DNA from: FEN-299 sp963727765
Lineage (GTDB): Bacteria > Acidobacteriota > Vicinamibacteria > Vicinamibacterales > Fen-181
Length of the DNA: 64,000 nt
Direction of reading: 5' to 3'
Assembly (NCBI GenBank): GCA_963727765.1
Contig: CAVSGZ010000011.1
Span: 146,261 to 210,260 of the forward strand
The notes below the pieces were generated by a model, which was given only the letters and a program-made list of their open reading frames with translations, was not told the DNA's origin and did no database searches. Positions 45,453-54,665 of the stretch are shown here, piece by piece. Numbering within the stretch: position 1 is the first letter of the stretch; each line of letters starts with the position of its first letter. A program made the position numbers and the translations under genes.

Positions 45453-46285
45453 GCGGGCGCGACACCAACTTCTACTACTCGTTCCTGGTCCTCCCGGCCG
45501 AAAAGCGGCGCGCCATCGTGGCGGTCTGGGACTTCTGCCGCGCGGTGGACGACGCGGTGGACGAGGCGCCGGCGGGGCTGGCCCCGTCGGACCCGCGGAG
45601 CGCGGTGTCCCAGTTGGCCCGATGGCGCGAGGAACTGGCGGCCTGCTACGGCCAGGGGTCGCCGCGCACCAGCCAGGGACGAGCCCTCGCGCCGCTCGTT
45701 GCGCGCTTCTCGCTCCCGCGCGACGCCTTCGACGCGGTCGTCGACGGCGTGGCGATGGATCTCGAGCGGTCGCGCTACGAGACGTTCGACGATCTGCGCG
45801 AATACTGTCTGCGCGTGGCGTCGGCCGTCGGCCTGCTCTGCATCGAGATTTTCGGCTACACGGACCCTCGCACACGCGGCTACGCGCTGGATCTCGGCAT
45901 CGCCCTGCAGCTCACCAACATCATCCGCGACATCGGCACCGACCTGTCCCGCGGGCGGATCTACCTGCCGGCCGAGGACCTCGCGCGCTTCGGCTGCACG
46001 GTGGACGATTTGCGCGCTGGCGTGGTCTCCGACCGGGTGCGAGATCTTCTCGCCTACGAGTGTGCCCGGGCCAGGGACTACTACGACAAGGCCGAGCGCG
46101 AGCTGCCGCGCGCCGACCGGCGGCGGATGGTGGCGGCCCGGATCATGGCCGGGATCTACCACGCCATCCTGGACCGTATCGAGCGGTCGGACTACCAGGT
46201 CTTCGACCGGACGATCCGCGTGCCGCGCCCGCGCCGCGCGGTCATCGCGGCCGTGCTCTGGGCGCGGGCCATGATTGGGCGCTGA
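45449..46285 (+). CDS. hpnD: presqualene diphosphate synthase
   Basis: About 278 residues. It joins two farnesyl diphosphates to presqualene diphosphate. Asp-rich motifs are in FCRAVDDAVDE and TNIIRDIGTDL; YYSFLVLPAEKRRAI near the start is typical. An upstream ATG (45422) would add nine residues; the ATG at 45449 is preferred because it overlaps the hpnC stop as ATGA, like many junctions in this window. Three bases separate it from hpnE. Confidence 0.92.
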   Translation: MSGRDTNFYYSFLVLPAEKRRAIVAVWDFCRAVDDAVDEAPAGLAPSDPRSAVSQLARWREELAACYGQGSPRTSQGRALAPLVARFSLPRDAFDAVVDGVAMDLERSRYETFDDLREYCLRVASAVGLLCIEIFGYTDPRTRGYALDLGIALQLTNIIRDIGTDLSRGRIYLPAEDLARFGCTVDDLRAGVVSDRVRDLLAYECARARDYYDKAERELPRADRRRMVAARIMAGIYHAILDRIERSDYQVFDRTIRVPRPRRAVIAAVLWARAMIGR

Positions 46286-46288
46286 CCG

Positions 46289-47629
46289 ATGGAGTTCGAT
46301 GTCGTCGTCATCGGCGGCGGGCTGGCGGGGCTGAGCGCCGCGGCGCGGCTGTCGGCGGCGGGCGCCCGTGTCCTGCTCGCCGAGGCCCGGCCCGGGCTCG
46401 GCGGGCGCGCCGCGTCGTTCTCCGATCCCGCCACCGGCGAGCAGGTGGACAACGGCCAGCATCTCCTGCTCGGCTGCTACCACGAAACGTTCGAGTTCCT
46501 CGATCGCGTCGGCGCCATCGGCAACGTCCGCGTGCAGGCGGCCCTCGACGTGTCGATGGTCAACCAGGCTGGGCGCCTGACGACGCTTCGCTGCCCGCCG
46601 CTGCCTCCGCCGCTGCACCTGCTCGCCGGGATCGCGGAGTGGGACGCGGTCGGCCCGCTGGATCGACTGTCGGCGCTGCGACTGGCGGCGCCCGTCCGCC
46701 GGGCGCAGCGATTCCTGAAGACCGGGAAAGGGTGCCTCCCGGCGTCGCCCGATGAGACGGTGGAGAACTGGCTGATCAGGAACGGCCAGGCGCGCCGGCT
46801 GCGCGAGATGCTGTGGGAGCCGCTCACGCTCGCGGCCCTCAACCAGCCGGCACGGGAAGCCGCCGCGCCGGTGTTCGTGCGCGTGCTGGCGCAGATGCTC
46901 GGGCCGGGACCGGCCGACTCGGCGATCGCGATGCCGCTCAGGCCGCTGACCGAAGTGTACGCCGAGCCGGCCCGGGCGTTCATCGAGTCGCACGGCGGGG
47001 AAGTCCGGGTCTCGAGCCCCGCGCGCGTCAGGATCGCCGGGAAGCGGATCGCCGAGATCGAGATCCGCGGCGGCAGGGTCGAAGCGGGCAAGGTGATCGT
47101 GGCTGCCCCGTGGTTCGCGCTGCCCGAGGCGATGGTGGGCGAGGTTGCGGCGGTCGCGCCGGTCATCGCGGCCGCCCGCGCAGCCGCTGCGTCGCCGATT
47201 GTCACCGTCAACCTCTGGTTCGACAGGGAGGTGCTGCCGGCGCCGTTTGTCGGCCTGCCGGGCCGCACGTTCCAGTGGGTGTTCGACAAGCGGCAGGTCC
47301 TCGGCGATTCGGCCGCGCACCTCTCGCTCGTGTCGAGCGGCGCCGCCGCCGTCGTCTCGGAATCGAACGAGAAACTGGCCGAGCTGGCCTGCGACGAGCT
47401 GGCCGCAGCTCTGCCGATTGTCCGGTCGGCACGGCTGCGGAGGAGCCTTGTCGTGCGCGAGCGGCGGGCGACCTTCTCGCTGGCGCCCGGTCAGCCGCAG
47501 CGCCCCGACGCGCGGACGCCGGTGGAGGGGCTGCTGCTGGCCGGCGACTGGACCGAAACGGGGCTGCCTGCGACGATAGAGGGAGCCGTCCTCAGCGGAC
47601 ACCGTGCCGCTGAACTAGTCGCGCTCTGA
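46289..47629 (+). CDS. hpnE: squalene-associated FAD-dependent oxidoreductase
   Basis: 446 residues of the amine oxidase/phytoene desaturase type that reduces hydroxysqualene to squalene. N-terminal FAD motif VIGGGLAGLSAAARLSAAG, then GLGGRAASF; the C-terminal FAD contact is GLLLAGDWTETGLPATIEGAVLSG (blocks GLLLAGDWTETG and LPATIEGAVLSG). It completes the HpnCDE squalene route. The squalene-hopene cyclase itself is not in the window. Confidence 0.92.
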   Translation: MEFDVVVIGGGLAGLSAAARLSAAGARVLLAEARPGLGGRAASFSDPATGEQVDNGQHLLLGCYHETFEFLDRVGAIGNVRVQAALDVSMVNQAGRLTTLRCPPLPPPLHLLAGIAEWDAVGPLDRLSALRLAAPVRRAQRFLKTGKGCLPASPDETVENWLIRNGQARRLREMLWEPLTLAALNQPAREAAAPVFVRVLAQMLGPGPADSAIAMPLRPLTEVYAEPARAFIESHGGEVRVSSPARVRIAGKRIAEIEIRGGRVEAGKVIVAAPWFALPEAMVGEVAAVAPVIAAARAAAASPIVTVNLWFDREVLPAPFVGLPGRTFQWVFDKRQVLGDSAAHLSLVSSGAAAVVSESNEKLAELACDELAAALPIVRSARLRRSLVVRERRATFSLAPGQPQRPDARTPVEGLLLAGDWTETGLPATIEGAVLSGHRAAELVAL

Positions 47630-47671
47630 GCCACGCGCCGCCGGTCACCAGTTGAAGACCGCCGAGTGTGG

Positions 47672-47706
47672 GAAGCCGAAAGCCGAAAGCCAAGAGCCGA
47701 AAGCCG
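47672..47706. repeat. heptamer array, units AAAGCCG
   Basis: Five heptamers: GAAGCCG, AAAGCCG, AAAGCCA, AGAGCCG, AAAGCCG. It ends four bases before the thiI ATG. The array after thiI (48894-48976) uses the same word. Confidence 0.8.
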
Positions 47707-47710
47707 CCCA

Positions 47711-48892
47711 ATGACTTCGATCGTCGTCCACTACCAGGAAATCGCGCTCAAGGGGAAGAACCGCCCGTGGTTCATCGCGCGGCTCGCAAGCAACATCCGC
47801 CGCGCGACCTCGGGTCTCGACGTCAGGGCCGTCCGGCCGCTGATGGGGCGCATCGAGCTGGTGCTGGGACCGGCGGCGAACTACGAGCAGGTGCGAGGTC
47901 GCCTGTCGCGCGTCTTCGGGATCGCCAACTTCGCGAAGGCCGGGCGCGCGCCGCTCGACATCGACGCGATGGCCGCCGAGATCCTCCGCGACCTGGGGGA
48001 TGCCGAGACGCCGTCCTTCCGCGTGTCGGTCAAGCGCGCCGACAAGCGGTTCCCGATGAAGTCGCCCGAGATCGAGCGCGAGGTCGGCGGCCGGATCAAG
48101 CTCGCGAAGGGCTGGAAGGTGGATCTCGACCACGCCGCGCTGACGATTTCGATCGAGATGCTGGCAAGCGAGGCGTTTTACGCCTTCGGCAAGGACCGCG
48201 GGCCGGGCGGCCTGCCGACCGGCGCCAGCGGAAAGGTGGCCTGCCTGCTCTCGGGAGGCATCGACTCGCCGGTGGCCGCGTGGCGGATGATGAAGCGCGG
48301 CTGCTCGGCGCTGCTCGTGCACTTCCACAGCTACCCCTTCCTCTCGCGCGCGTCGCAGGAGAAGGTGCGCGAGTTGGCGCAGGTGCTGACGACCTACCAG
48401 CAGCAGACGCGGCTGTTCATGGTGGCCTTCGGCGAGATCCAGCGCCAGGTGGTGCTCACCGTGCCGTCCCCGCTGCGCGTGGTGATCTACCGGCGGCTGA
48501 TGATGCGCATCGCCGACCGGATCGCCAGGACGCACGGCGCGCGCGCGCTGGTGAGCGGGGAGGTGATCGGCCAGGTCGCGTCGCAGACGCTCGAGAACAT
48601 GTCGATCATCGCGTCGGCGACGGACCTGCCGATCCTCAGGCCGCTCGTCGGCATGGACAAGGAGGAGATCGTCGCCGAGGCGGTGCGCCTCGGCACCTTC
48701 GAGATCTCGATCGTGCCCGACCAGGACTGCTGCCAGCTGTTCACGCCGAAGCACCCGGCCACGCGCGCGACGCGCGTCGCCGTCGAGGCGGCCGAGAGCC
48801 GGCTGCCGATCGAGACGATGGTCGCGGAGGCTGCGGACAAGGCGGAGATCGAGAATTTCAGTTTTCCGACCGCAGCGGTGGTGAAGCCATAG
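47711..48892 (+). CDS. thiI: tRNA 4-thiouridine synthase
   Basis: 393 residues. An N-terminal ferredoxin-like plus THUMP region (residues 1-165) is followed by the PP-loop ATP site CLLSGGIDSPVAAW and a late DQDCCQLFTPKHP with the conserved cysteine. It adds sulfur to U8 of tRNA and can feed thiamine synthesis. There is no rhodanese domain, so it is the short form. The ATG at 47711 is used because the upstream in-frame codons fall in the heptamer array. Heptamer arrays of the same word flank it on both sides. Confidence 0.9.
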   Translation: MTSIVVHYQEIALKGKNRPWFIARLASNIRRATSGLDVRAVRPLMGRIELVLGPAANYEQVRGRLSRVFGIANFAKAGRAPLDIDAMAAEILRDLGDAETPSFRVSVKRADKRFPMKSPEIEREVGGRIKLAKGWKVDLDHAALTISIEMLASEAFYAFGKDRGPGGLPTGASGKVACLLSGGIDSPVAAWRMMKRGCSALLVHFHSYPFLSRASQEKVRELAQVLTTYQQQTRLFMVAFGEIQRQVVLTVPSPLRVVIYRRLMMRIADRIARTHGARALVSGEVIGQVASQTLENMSIIASATDLPILRPLVGMDKEEIVAEAVRLGTFEISIVPDQDCCQLFTPKHPATRATRVAVEAAESRLPIETMVAEAADKAEIENFSFPTAAVVKP

Positions 48893-48893
48893 A

Positions 48894-48976
48894 TCGGCTC
48901 TTGGCGATCGGCTTTCGACTTTCGGCGGTGTCACGCGTGCCAGGCCGATAGCCGAACGTCGAGAGCCGAATGCCGG
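48894..48976. repeat. heptamer inverted-arm array around GTCACGCGTG
   Basis: The left arm has TCGGCTC, TCGGCTT, TCGACTT and TCGGCGG units. The core is TGTCACGCGTGCCAGG (48929-48944). The right arm has CCGATAG, CCGAACG, TCGAGAG and CCGAATG units. The arms are complementary in sense (TCGGCTT versus AAGCCGA). Confidence 0.83.
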
Positions 48977-48986
48977 TCCCCGAATT

Positions 48987-48998
48987 TATAATGGAGCC
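48987..48998 (+). promoter_or_regulatory. leaderless promoter of def
   Basis: TATAAT (48987-48992) followed by GGAGCC and then the ATG at 48999; six bases between box and start. Confidence 0.55.
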
Positions 48999-49526
48999 AT
49001 GTCCATCCTGAAAATCGCCCACATGGGGCATCCCGTGCTCCGGAAGCCGGCGCGGAAAGTCGATCCCGCCGAGATCAAGTCGCCCGAGTTCCAGAAGCTC
49101 GTCGACGACATGATCGAGACGATGCGGGAGTACCAGGGGATCGGCCTGGCGGCGCCGCAGGTGCACCAGAGTCTCCGTCTGGCGCTCATCGGCATCGACG
49201 AAGGGGAGGGGACGGAGCACAGCATCCGCGTCCTGCCGGTGATCAACCCCGAGGTCAAGCCGCTCTCGAAGACCACGGCCGAGGACTGGGAGGGCTGCCT
49301 CAGCCTCCCGAAACTCCGCGGCCGCGTCGTCCGGCCGGACAAGATCCAGGTGCGCGCGCTCGACCGGCGCGGCAACCGGGTGGAGTTCGATCTGGAGGGC
49401 TATCCCGCGCGCGTGGCGCAGCACGAGATCGATCACCTCGACGGCGTCCTGTTCATCGACAGGATGAAGTCGTTCGAGACGCTGTGCTTCCTCGAGGAAT
49501 ACTCGAAATTCTGGACGGAAGACTGA
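48999..49526 (+). CDS. def: peptide deformylase
   Basis: 175 residues. It removes the formyl group from new proteins. All three motifs are present: GIGLAAPQ (near residue 48), EGCLSLP with the metal cysteine, and QHEIDHLDG with the metal histidines. A consensus TATAAT box six bases before the ATG suggests a leaderless message. The last 74 bases overlap the 3' end of the convergent permease gene. Methionyl-tRNA formyltransferase is not beside it. Confidence 0.93.
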   Translation: MSILKIAHMGHPVLRKPARKVDPAEIKSPEFQKLVDDMIETMREYQGIGLAAPQVHQSLRLALIGIDEGEGTEHSIRVLPVINPEVKPLSKTTAEDWEGCLSLPKLRGRVVRPDKIQVRALDRRGNRVEFDLEGYPARVAQHEIDHLDGVLFIDRMKSFETLCFLEEYSKFWTED

Positions 49527-50634
49527 CCATCCACGCCATGACGAAGTAGGCCCCGCACAGCTCCCACAGCGTGAGCCACTCCGCGCCGACGTCCGACAGC
49601 GACGCACCCATCTGCGTCAGGCGAAGAAAGCCGGGGATGGCCGTCGTGCTCGGGATTGCCTTCGCGAACGTCGCCAGCCAGGCCGGCAGCGACTCGGTCG
49701 GCCACGCGAATCCCGACAGGAACAACGCGGGCAGCGAAGTGAAGAGCAGGACCTGGATCGCCGTTTCGCGTGACCGGAACGCCGCGCGCAGCGCGAGGCC
49801 GAGGAAGATCACCGAGAGGACGAACGGCGTGCCGAACCGGAAGAGCGTCCACGCGTCCGCGCGGTTCGGGAAGCCGTAGAGGCGGTAGACGATCCCGAAA
49901 TAGAAGAGGCCGTGCACGAGGTAGAGCGCGAAGTAGGCGAACGCGTGCGCCGTCAACGCGCCCAGGCCGGTGCCGCGAACGCGCGTCAATCCGCGCTCGC
50001 GCCTGGTGCCGCCCACGATGCCCAGGCCCACCAGCAGCGTCTGCTGGAGAATCAGCACCAGCACGGCCGGCACGATATAGGCGCCGTAGCCTTCGGCGGG
50101 GTTGAACAGCGGCCGGGTCACGAGCGGCAGCGGATCGCGCGCCTTGAGGGCCTGGTCGGCAGGCACCCCCTCCGCCATCAAGCGCCGAACTTCGACACCT
50201 GCCGACAGCGTCCCGGTCGCCTCGAGGATCCCGGTCAGCGCCTGCCGGTAGATCAGGAAGTAGCTGGCGTCGGCGTAGGCTCCGACGTAGGCCTGCTCGC
50301 CGCGCCGCACGTGGCGCTCGAACTCGGCGGGGATCACGAGCACGCCGCCGGCTCGGCCGTCCTTCACCGCCGTCTCGGCCTCGGCCATGCTGCCCGCCTG
50401 GCCGACGACATGCGTCAGTTCGTCGTCGTCCACCATGCGGACCAGCTGTCGGCTCAGCGCCGACTGGTCCTCGTCGGCCACGATGACCGGAATGTGCTTG
50501 AGGACGTTGGCGCGGTACGGGATCGGGTAGAAGACGGCGTAGATCCCCAGCGCGGCGACGAGGATGAGCGCGGCCCCCGGATCCAGGAAGATCCGCCTCC
50601 ACTCGGCGAGAAGCTCCGACAGCCAGGTTCTCAC
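49453..50634 (-). CDS. ABC-2 type permease (YbhR/YhhJ-like), second of a pair
   Basis: About 393 residues. An N-terminal membrane helix (AALILVAALGIYAVFYPIPY) is followed by a long extracytoplasmic domain (VIVADEDQSALSRQLVRM through the proline-rich DPLPLVTRPLFNPAEGY), then five to six C-terminal helices (LVLILQQTLLVGLGIVGG and on). This is the ABC2_membrane_3 layout of YbhS/YbhR exporters. The GTG start overlaps the partner permease stop (GTGA). The C-terminus beyond MAWMVSLPS is encoded by the strand opposite def and looks non-native, so the true end may be shorter. Confidence 0.83.
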   Translation of the reverse strand: MRTWLSELLAEWRRIFLDPGAALILVAALGIYAVFYPIPYRANVLKHIPVIVADEDQSALSRQLVRMVDDDELTHVVGQAGSMAEAETAVKDGRAGGVLVIPAEFERHVRRGEQAYVGAYADASYFLIYRQALTGILEATGTLSAGVEVRRLMAEGVPADQALKARDPLPLVTRPLFNPAEGYGAYIVPAVLVLILQQTLLVGLGIVGGTRRERGLTRVRGTGLGALTAHAFAYFALYLVHGLFYFGIVYRLYGFPNRADAWTLFRFGTPFVLSVIFLGLALRAAFRSRETAIQVLLFTSLPALFLSGFAWPTESLPAWLATFAKAIPSTTAIPGFLRLTQMGASLSDVGAEWLTLWELCGAYFVMAWMVSLPSRISSIPRGSTASRTTSSCR

Positions 50635-51819
50635 TGACGTCCCCAGTAGCGCGGGTCGCGCGCGATCATGCCCAGCCGCCAGATCGAGAGGAGCGGGGCG
50701 ACAACGACGAAGACGAGCAGCGCGCCGAGCGACGCCGTCGCCGTGCTCGGGGCCGATCCGCGCATCGCCTGGTCCACCAGGATCTTCAGGTAATGGGTCA
50801 TCGGCAGGACCTGGCTCCAGGCGCGGCCCAGCGGCGGCATCCCGAACGTCGGAAACGTGATGCCGACATACGCGAATGCCGGCGTCGTGTAGAGCGCCGC
50901 CACGCTGGTCGCGAACCTCAGGTTCGCAAGCCAGGTGATGAGGAACAGGGCCATGGCCAGATACGCGAGCACGAACAGGACCGTGGCCGCCCCGATCACC
51001 GCCAGGTGGCCGCGCATCGGCACGGCCATGTACCTGAACAGCACCACGAGCATGAACAGGCCGAGCGCGGTGAAGTGCACGGCGTAGGGAAGCAGCTTGC
51101 CGACGACGGCTCGCCACGCGCTTCCGCCGGCCGACTCGATCCACGCCCCGGCCGTGCCCTGCTTCAGCTCGATCCCCACCGCGTGAATGCCGCCGACGAC
51201 GATGAAGATCTGGAGGATGGCCGGGCAGCAGGGCGGCCGCGAGGTAATAGCTGTAGTTGAGCTGCGGGTTGAAGAGTGTGTGGTAATCGACACGAATCGG
51301 CTCGATGTGCGCCATCGCGACGCGGGCCGGCTCGCCCTTCGCCTCTCTCAGGCGAAGCTCGAGGCCCGCAGACAGCGTGCCGACCGCGGCCCGCAGGTCC
51401 TTGCGTATCAGGCTGGCGGGCATCAGGTACTGCGCGTTGTAGTAGGCGACCACCTTCGGCGCCTCGCCGCGGCGGACGTCGCGTTCGAGTCCGGCGGGCA
51501 CGACGATGATCGCGTAGGCCTTGCCTTGCAGGACCTGCGCCCGGGCGGCCCCGATGTCGGAGACCTCGCCGGTGACGCGCATGCTGGATGTTGCGTCCAC
51601 CATGCGGACCAACTGCCGCGAGAGCGCTGAATGGTCGCCGTCCACGACAACCACGGGGAGGTCGCGCGGCACGCCCGAGTCGAAGATCGTCCAGAGCAGG
51701 GCGAATCCGACGAGCGGCAGGACCAGCATCAGCACCGGGTAGTACCAGTCGCCGGCAATCCGGCCCACTTCCCGGCGTGTCACGCGCCAGACGCCGCCGC
51801 GGCCGGGTGCGGCGTTCAC
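50631..51819 (-). pseudogene. ABC-2 type permease, first of a pair, frameshifted
   Basis: Same family as the next gene: N-terminal helix (WYYPVLMLVLPLVGFALLW), outer domain (VVVVDGDHSALSRQLVRMVD, nearly the same text as its partner) and a C-terminal membrane part. The frame breaks near base 51228, where the minus strand reads CTGCTGCCCGGCC. With one C fewer it gives LLPAILQIFIVVGGIHAVG and runs to DPRYWGRQ at the stop. The GTG start overlaps the HlyD-like stop. No ATPase gene is adjacent, which is unusual for such permeases. Confidence 0.8.
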
Positions 51820-52835
51820 GGCCGCCGCCCTTCGAGGATGACGCTCATGCCGGGCCGAAGGTCGGGCACCGGCGCGGCGGGCCGCGCGCGCACTTCGAAC
51901 GTCTTGAGATCGAACCCGCCCTGCGCGCTGGTAGCGCGCCAGGTCGCGAAGTCGCCGACCGGGGCGATGTAGGACACCGTGAGTTCGAGGCGCCGGTCGC
52001 GGAGCGCCGGCACGCGGACGGTCAGCCGGTCGCCGATCCTCATGCCCGCCAGCTTGTCCTCGCGGAACTGGAACGTGGCCCACATGTCGGTCGGATCGAG
52101 CAGCGTGAGGATCGGGTAGCCCGCGGCCGCGATCTCGCCGGGCTCGATGTTGCGACGGTACACCTCGCCGTCGACCGGGGCGGTGAGCCGCGTCTCGCCG
52201 AGGTAGGCATTGACCTCGGAGACGGCGCCGCGCGCGCGGCTGACCAGCGCGGAGGCCGCCTCCTTGTCCTCCACGCGCGCGCCGCTCACCGCCATGTCGT
52301 AGACAGCCTTGGCCGCCGCCTCGGCGTCTCGCGAGGTCGCAAGCATTGCCTCGGCCTCGTCGCGCCGCTGCGCCGGGAGCACGCCGTCCTTGTTCAGCCG
52401 GTCCACGCGCCGGAACGTCTTCTCGGCCAGCTCGGTGGCGTGGCAGGCGCGCTCCCACAGGCTCTTCGCCTGCTGGATCTCCTCCTCGCGCGCGCCGTTG
52501 TAGGCCTTGTCGCGCTGCGCGGATGCCGCCTCGCGCGCCGCCTCGGCCTGGTCGAGCTTGGCGCGGATCTCGGGGCTGTCGAGGGTCACGAGCGAATCGG
52601 ACCTTCGGACCATCTGTCCCTCGCGGACCAGCACCGACGCGACGCGGCCTGGGATCTTCGACGAGACGTTGACGAGCGTCCCCTCCACCTGGCCCTGGAC
52701 GATCTCGGGCGCCGGCTGCGAGAGCTTCCACGCCCACCGCCACAGTCCGCCGACGACGGCGAGGACGACGAGGAGCGTGACGGTCGGGCGGAGGATCTTG
52801 ACGACGGTTGCGCGGGCCGAAACACGTGGGCTCAT
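51816..52835 (-). CDS. HlyD-family periplasmic adaptor (membrane fusion protein)
   Basis: 339 residues. One N-terminal membrane anchor (TVTLLVVLAVVGGLWRWAW) is followed by a biotinyl-lipoyl half-motif (VEGTLVNVSSKIPGRVASVLVREGQ), a long alpha-hairpin coiled coil (about 95-190), the second half-motif (TRLTAPVDGEVYRR) and beta-barrel parts. It would link the inner-membrane permeases to the TolC-like channel. Starts and stops overlap both neighbours (ATGA and GTGA). It resembles YbhG/YhiI adaptors. Confidence 0.9.
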   Translation of the reverse strand: MSPRVSARATVVKILRPTVTLLVVLAVVGGLWRWAWKLSQPAPEIVQGQVEGTLVNVSSKIPGRVASVLVREGQMVRRSDSLVTLDSPEIRAKLDQAEAAREAASAQRDKAYNGAREEEIQQAKSLWERACHATELAEKTFRRVDRLNKDGVLPAQRRDEAEAMLATSRDAEAAAKAVYDMAVSGARVEDKEAASALVSRARGAVSEVNAYLGETRLTAPVDGEVYRRNIEPGEIAAAGYPILTLLDPTDMWATFQFREDKLAGMRIGDRLTVRVPALRDRRLELTVSYIAPVGDFATWRATSAQGGFDLKTFEVRARPAAPVPDLRPGMSVILEGRRP

Positions 52836-54245
52836 TTGGTCACGGGCCTTCCTGTTGCGAGAATCTGTTCGAACCGGTCGCTCTGGCCGCTCTGCTCGAG
52901 CAGCGCGGCCAGCGCGACGTCGTAGTCGTAGGCGGCGGCGAGGCGTTCGAGCTCGACGCGCGAGAGCGACAGCCGCGCGTCCACGACGTCGAGCGAGGTA
53001 GCGAGCCCCTCCTCGAACGCGCGCGTGCGGACGCGCAGGTTCTCGCGGCCGAGGTCGAGCGCGGCCTCGAGCGCGTCGAACTGCTCGCGCGCCTTGGTCA
53101 GCTCGCGGTACTGCTTCTCGACGAGCGTCGCGACGTCGAGGCGGGCGCGGTGCTCGACATCCTCCACGCGCTGTCTGCTGCAGCCGCGCCGCCGCCACCT
53201 TGTGGGAGCGCTCGAAGCCGTCGAAGAGCTTCCAGCTGACGCCGACGCCGACAGCCCACTTCGGGTCGAGGATCGTCAGGCCGCCCTCGTGCAGCTCGCG
53301 CATGCCGAACAGGTAGACGTCGGGCAGGTACTGACCCTGCTCCGCCTTCAGCGCCTGCCCGGCAAGCGAGCGCTGGGCGGCGAGAACGTCGAACGCGGGA
53401 TGCACCTGCTGGGCGGACTGCTCGAAGCGATCGAGCGGATCGAGCGCGACGGCGATTACGAGCGGCGACGAGGGATCCCCCGCCTCGGGCAGCGAGAGGA
53501 TGTTGGCCAGGCCGGCGCGCGCGATCTCGACATCCTGCTGCGCGCGCTTCAGCTCGCGATCGGCGTCGGCCTGCGCGACCGAAGCGTGCAGCCGCTCGGC
53601 GCGCGAGATCATCCCTTCCTCCTCGAGCCGGGTGGCCTCGCGCAGGTGCTCGTCGATTCCGCGCAGCACGTCGGCGCGCACGTCGCGCGCGCTCTCGGCA
53701 AGGCGGAGGCCGTAGTAGCGCCGCACCAGCTCGGTCACCAGCGCGTTGCCCGTCATCCGCTTCTCCGCCTTCGCAGCGTCCACGCGCGCCTCGGCGGCGC
53801 CGTTCGCCGCGGCCACCTTGCCGCCGGTGAAGACCGGCCACGTGGCCTGCACGTTGGCGCGCCAGAACTGCTCTTCCTGAAAGGTCTCGACGAAAGGCGG
53901 GATGGCGGCAGGCGGCACCTGCGGATTGAGCGCGAGGATGACGTCGCGGATCGGCTCGAGGTCGAGCTGGATCGGCGAGTCGATGCGCGTGTACCTGGCC
54001 GAAGCCTCGACTTGTGGCCAGTAGAGCGACTTCGCGGCCTTGCGCTCCTCTTCGAGCTGGGCCTGCTGCTTGTCGGCCGCCTGCAGCGACTCGTGGCTCG
54101 ACCGCACGCGGCCGAGGGCCTCGCCGAAGGTGATCGGCGCTGCGCCGGCCGTAGCGGTCTGCGCTCCCGCCGGCCGAGCCGGGAGGAACAGGAGGAACAG
54201 GAGGAGCAGGAGGAGCGGGATGATGGCGAGCTTGTGGACTCTCAT
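52832..54245 (-). pseudogene. TolC-like outer-membrane efflux protein, frameshifted
   Basis: Signal peptide (IIPLLLLLLFLLFLPARPAGAQ) and the typical OEP repeats: FGEALGRVRSSHESLQAADKQQ, VFTGGKVAAANGAAEARVDAAK, and VSWKLFDGFERSHKVAAARL. Near base 53172 the frame is lost after RLQQT. Shifting by one base gives RVEDVEHRARLDVATLVEKQYREL and ends at RPVTK. As an intact channel it would span the outer membrane. The ATG overlaps the STAS stop. Five genes from STAS to the second permease overlap and should form one operon. Confidence 0.85.
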
Positions 54246-54517
54246 ACGTGATGCCGGTTCTCGGAGTCGAGCCACCTGCGGAGATAAGTCGGGCAGCCGG
54301 TGAGCGAGACCTGGCGGCCGGCGCCCGACGCGAAGAACGCGACCGCCTGCCGGTCCACCATGCGCACCTTCGAGAGGTCGAAGGCGACCCGGCGACCCTC
54401 GCGCGCGGCCCGCCGCACGAGTTCCTCGAGTTCCGGGATGTAGTCCCCCTCGACCGTGCCGGCGAGGGCGATGGTCAGGCTGGTTTCCGTCTCGTTTGCG
54501 GTTTCGATTTTCAGCAT
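54242..54517 (-). CDS. STAS-domain protein
   Basis: 91 residues with the anti-anti-sigma/STAS fold: TSLTIALAGTVEGDYIPELEELV and VAFDLSKVRMVDRQAVAFFASG. The usual phosphorylated serine (DSSG in SpoIIAA) is replaced by VDRQ, so classic switching by phosphorylation is unlikely. It is the first gene of the exporter operon and may act as a small regulator or, as in MlaB, as a cytoplasmic part of an ABC system. The MlaB comparison is inference. Confidence 0.78.
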   Translation of the reverse strand: MLKIETANETETSLTIALAGTVEGDYIPELEELVRRAAREGRRVAFDLSKVRMVDRQAVAFFASGAGRQVSLTGCPTYLRRWLDSENRHHV

Positions 54518-54635
54518 GTGGCGAGGGCCGGTCTCACTGGCCTCGCCATGGGTAAGTCAAGAAGCGTTCCGGGCTGGATGTTCGAAAACAGGCTGGAATT
54601 TGCGTGGGTCAGCGTGAAAAGGCGACGACAGACAT

Positions 54636-54665
54636 CGTAAAACAACGACCCGTCGTGATTTTACG
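54636..54665. promoter_or_regulatory. 30-bp palindrome upstream of the exporter operon
   Basis: CGTAAAA (54636-54642) with ACGAC pairs with GTCGT and TTTTACG (54659-54665) around a CC centre; only two positions on each side mismatch. It overlaps the sigma-54 regulator stop codon and lies about 120 bases upstream of the STAS start. It could be an operator for the Fis-type regulator or a two-way terminator. Confidence 0.55.

Noticed and set aside
54242..54517. Classic SpoIIAA-type anti-anti-sigma factor
   Set aside because: The phosphorylatable serine motif is absent and no matching anti-sigma kinase lies nearby.
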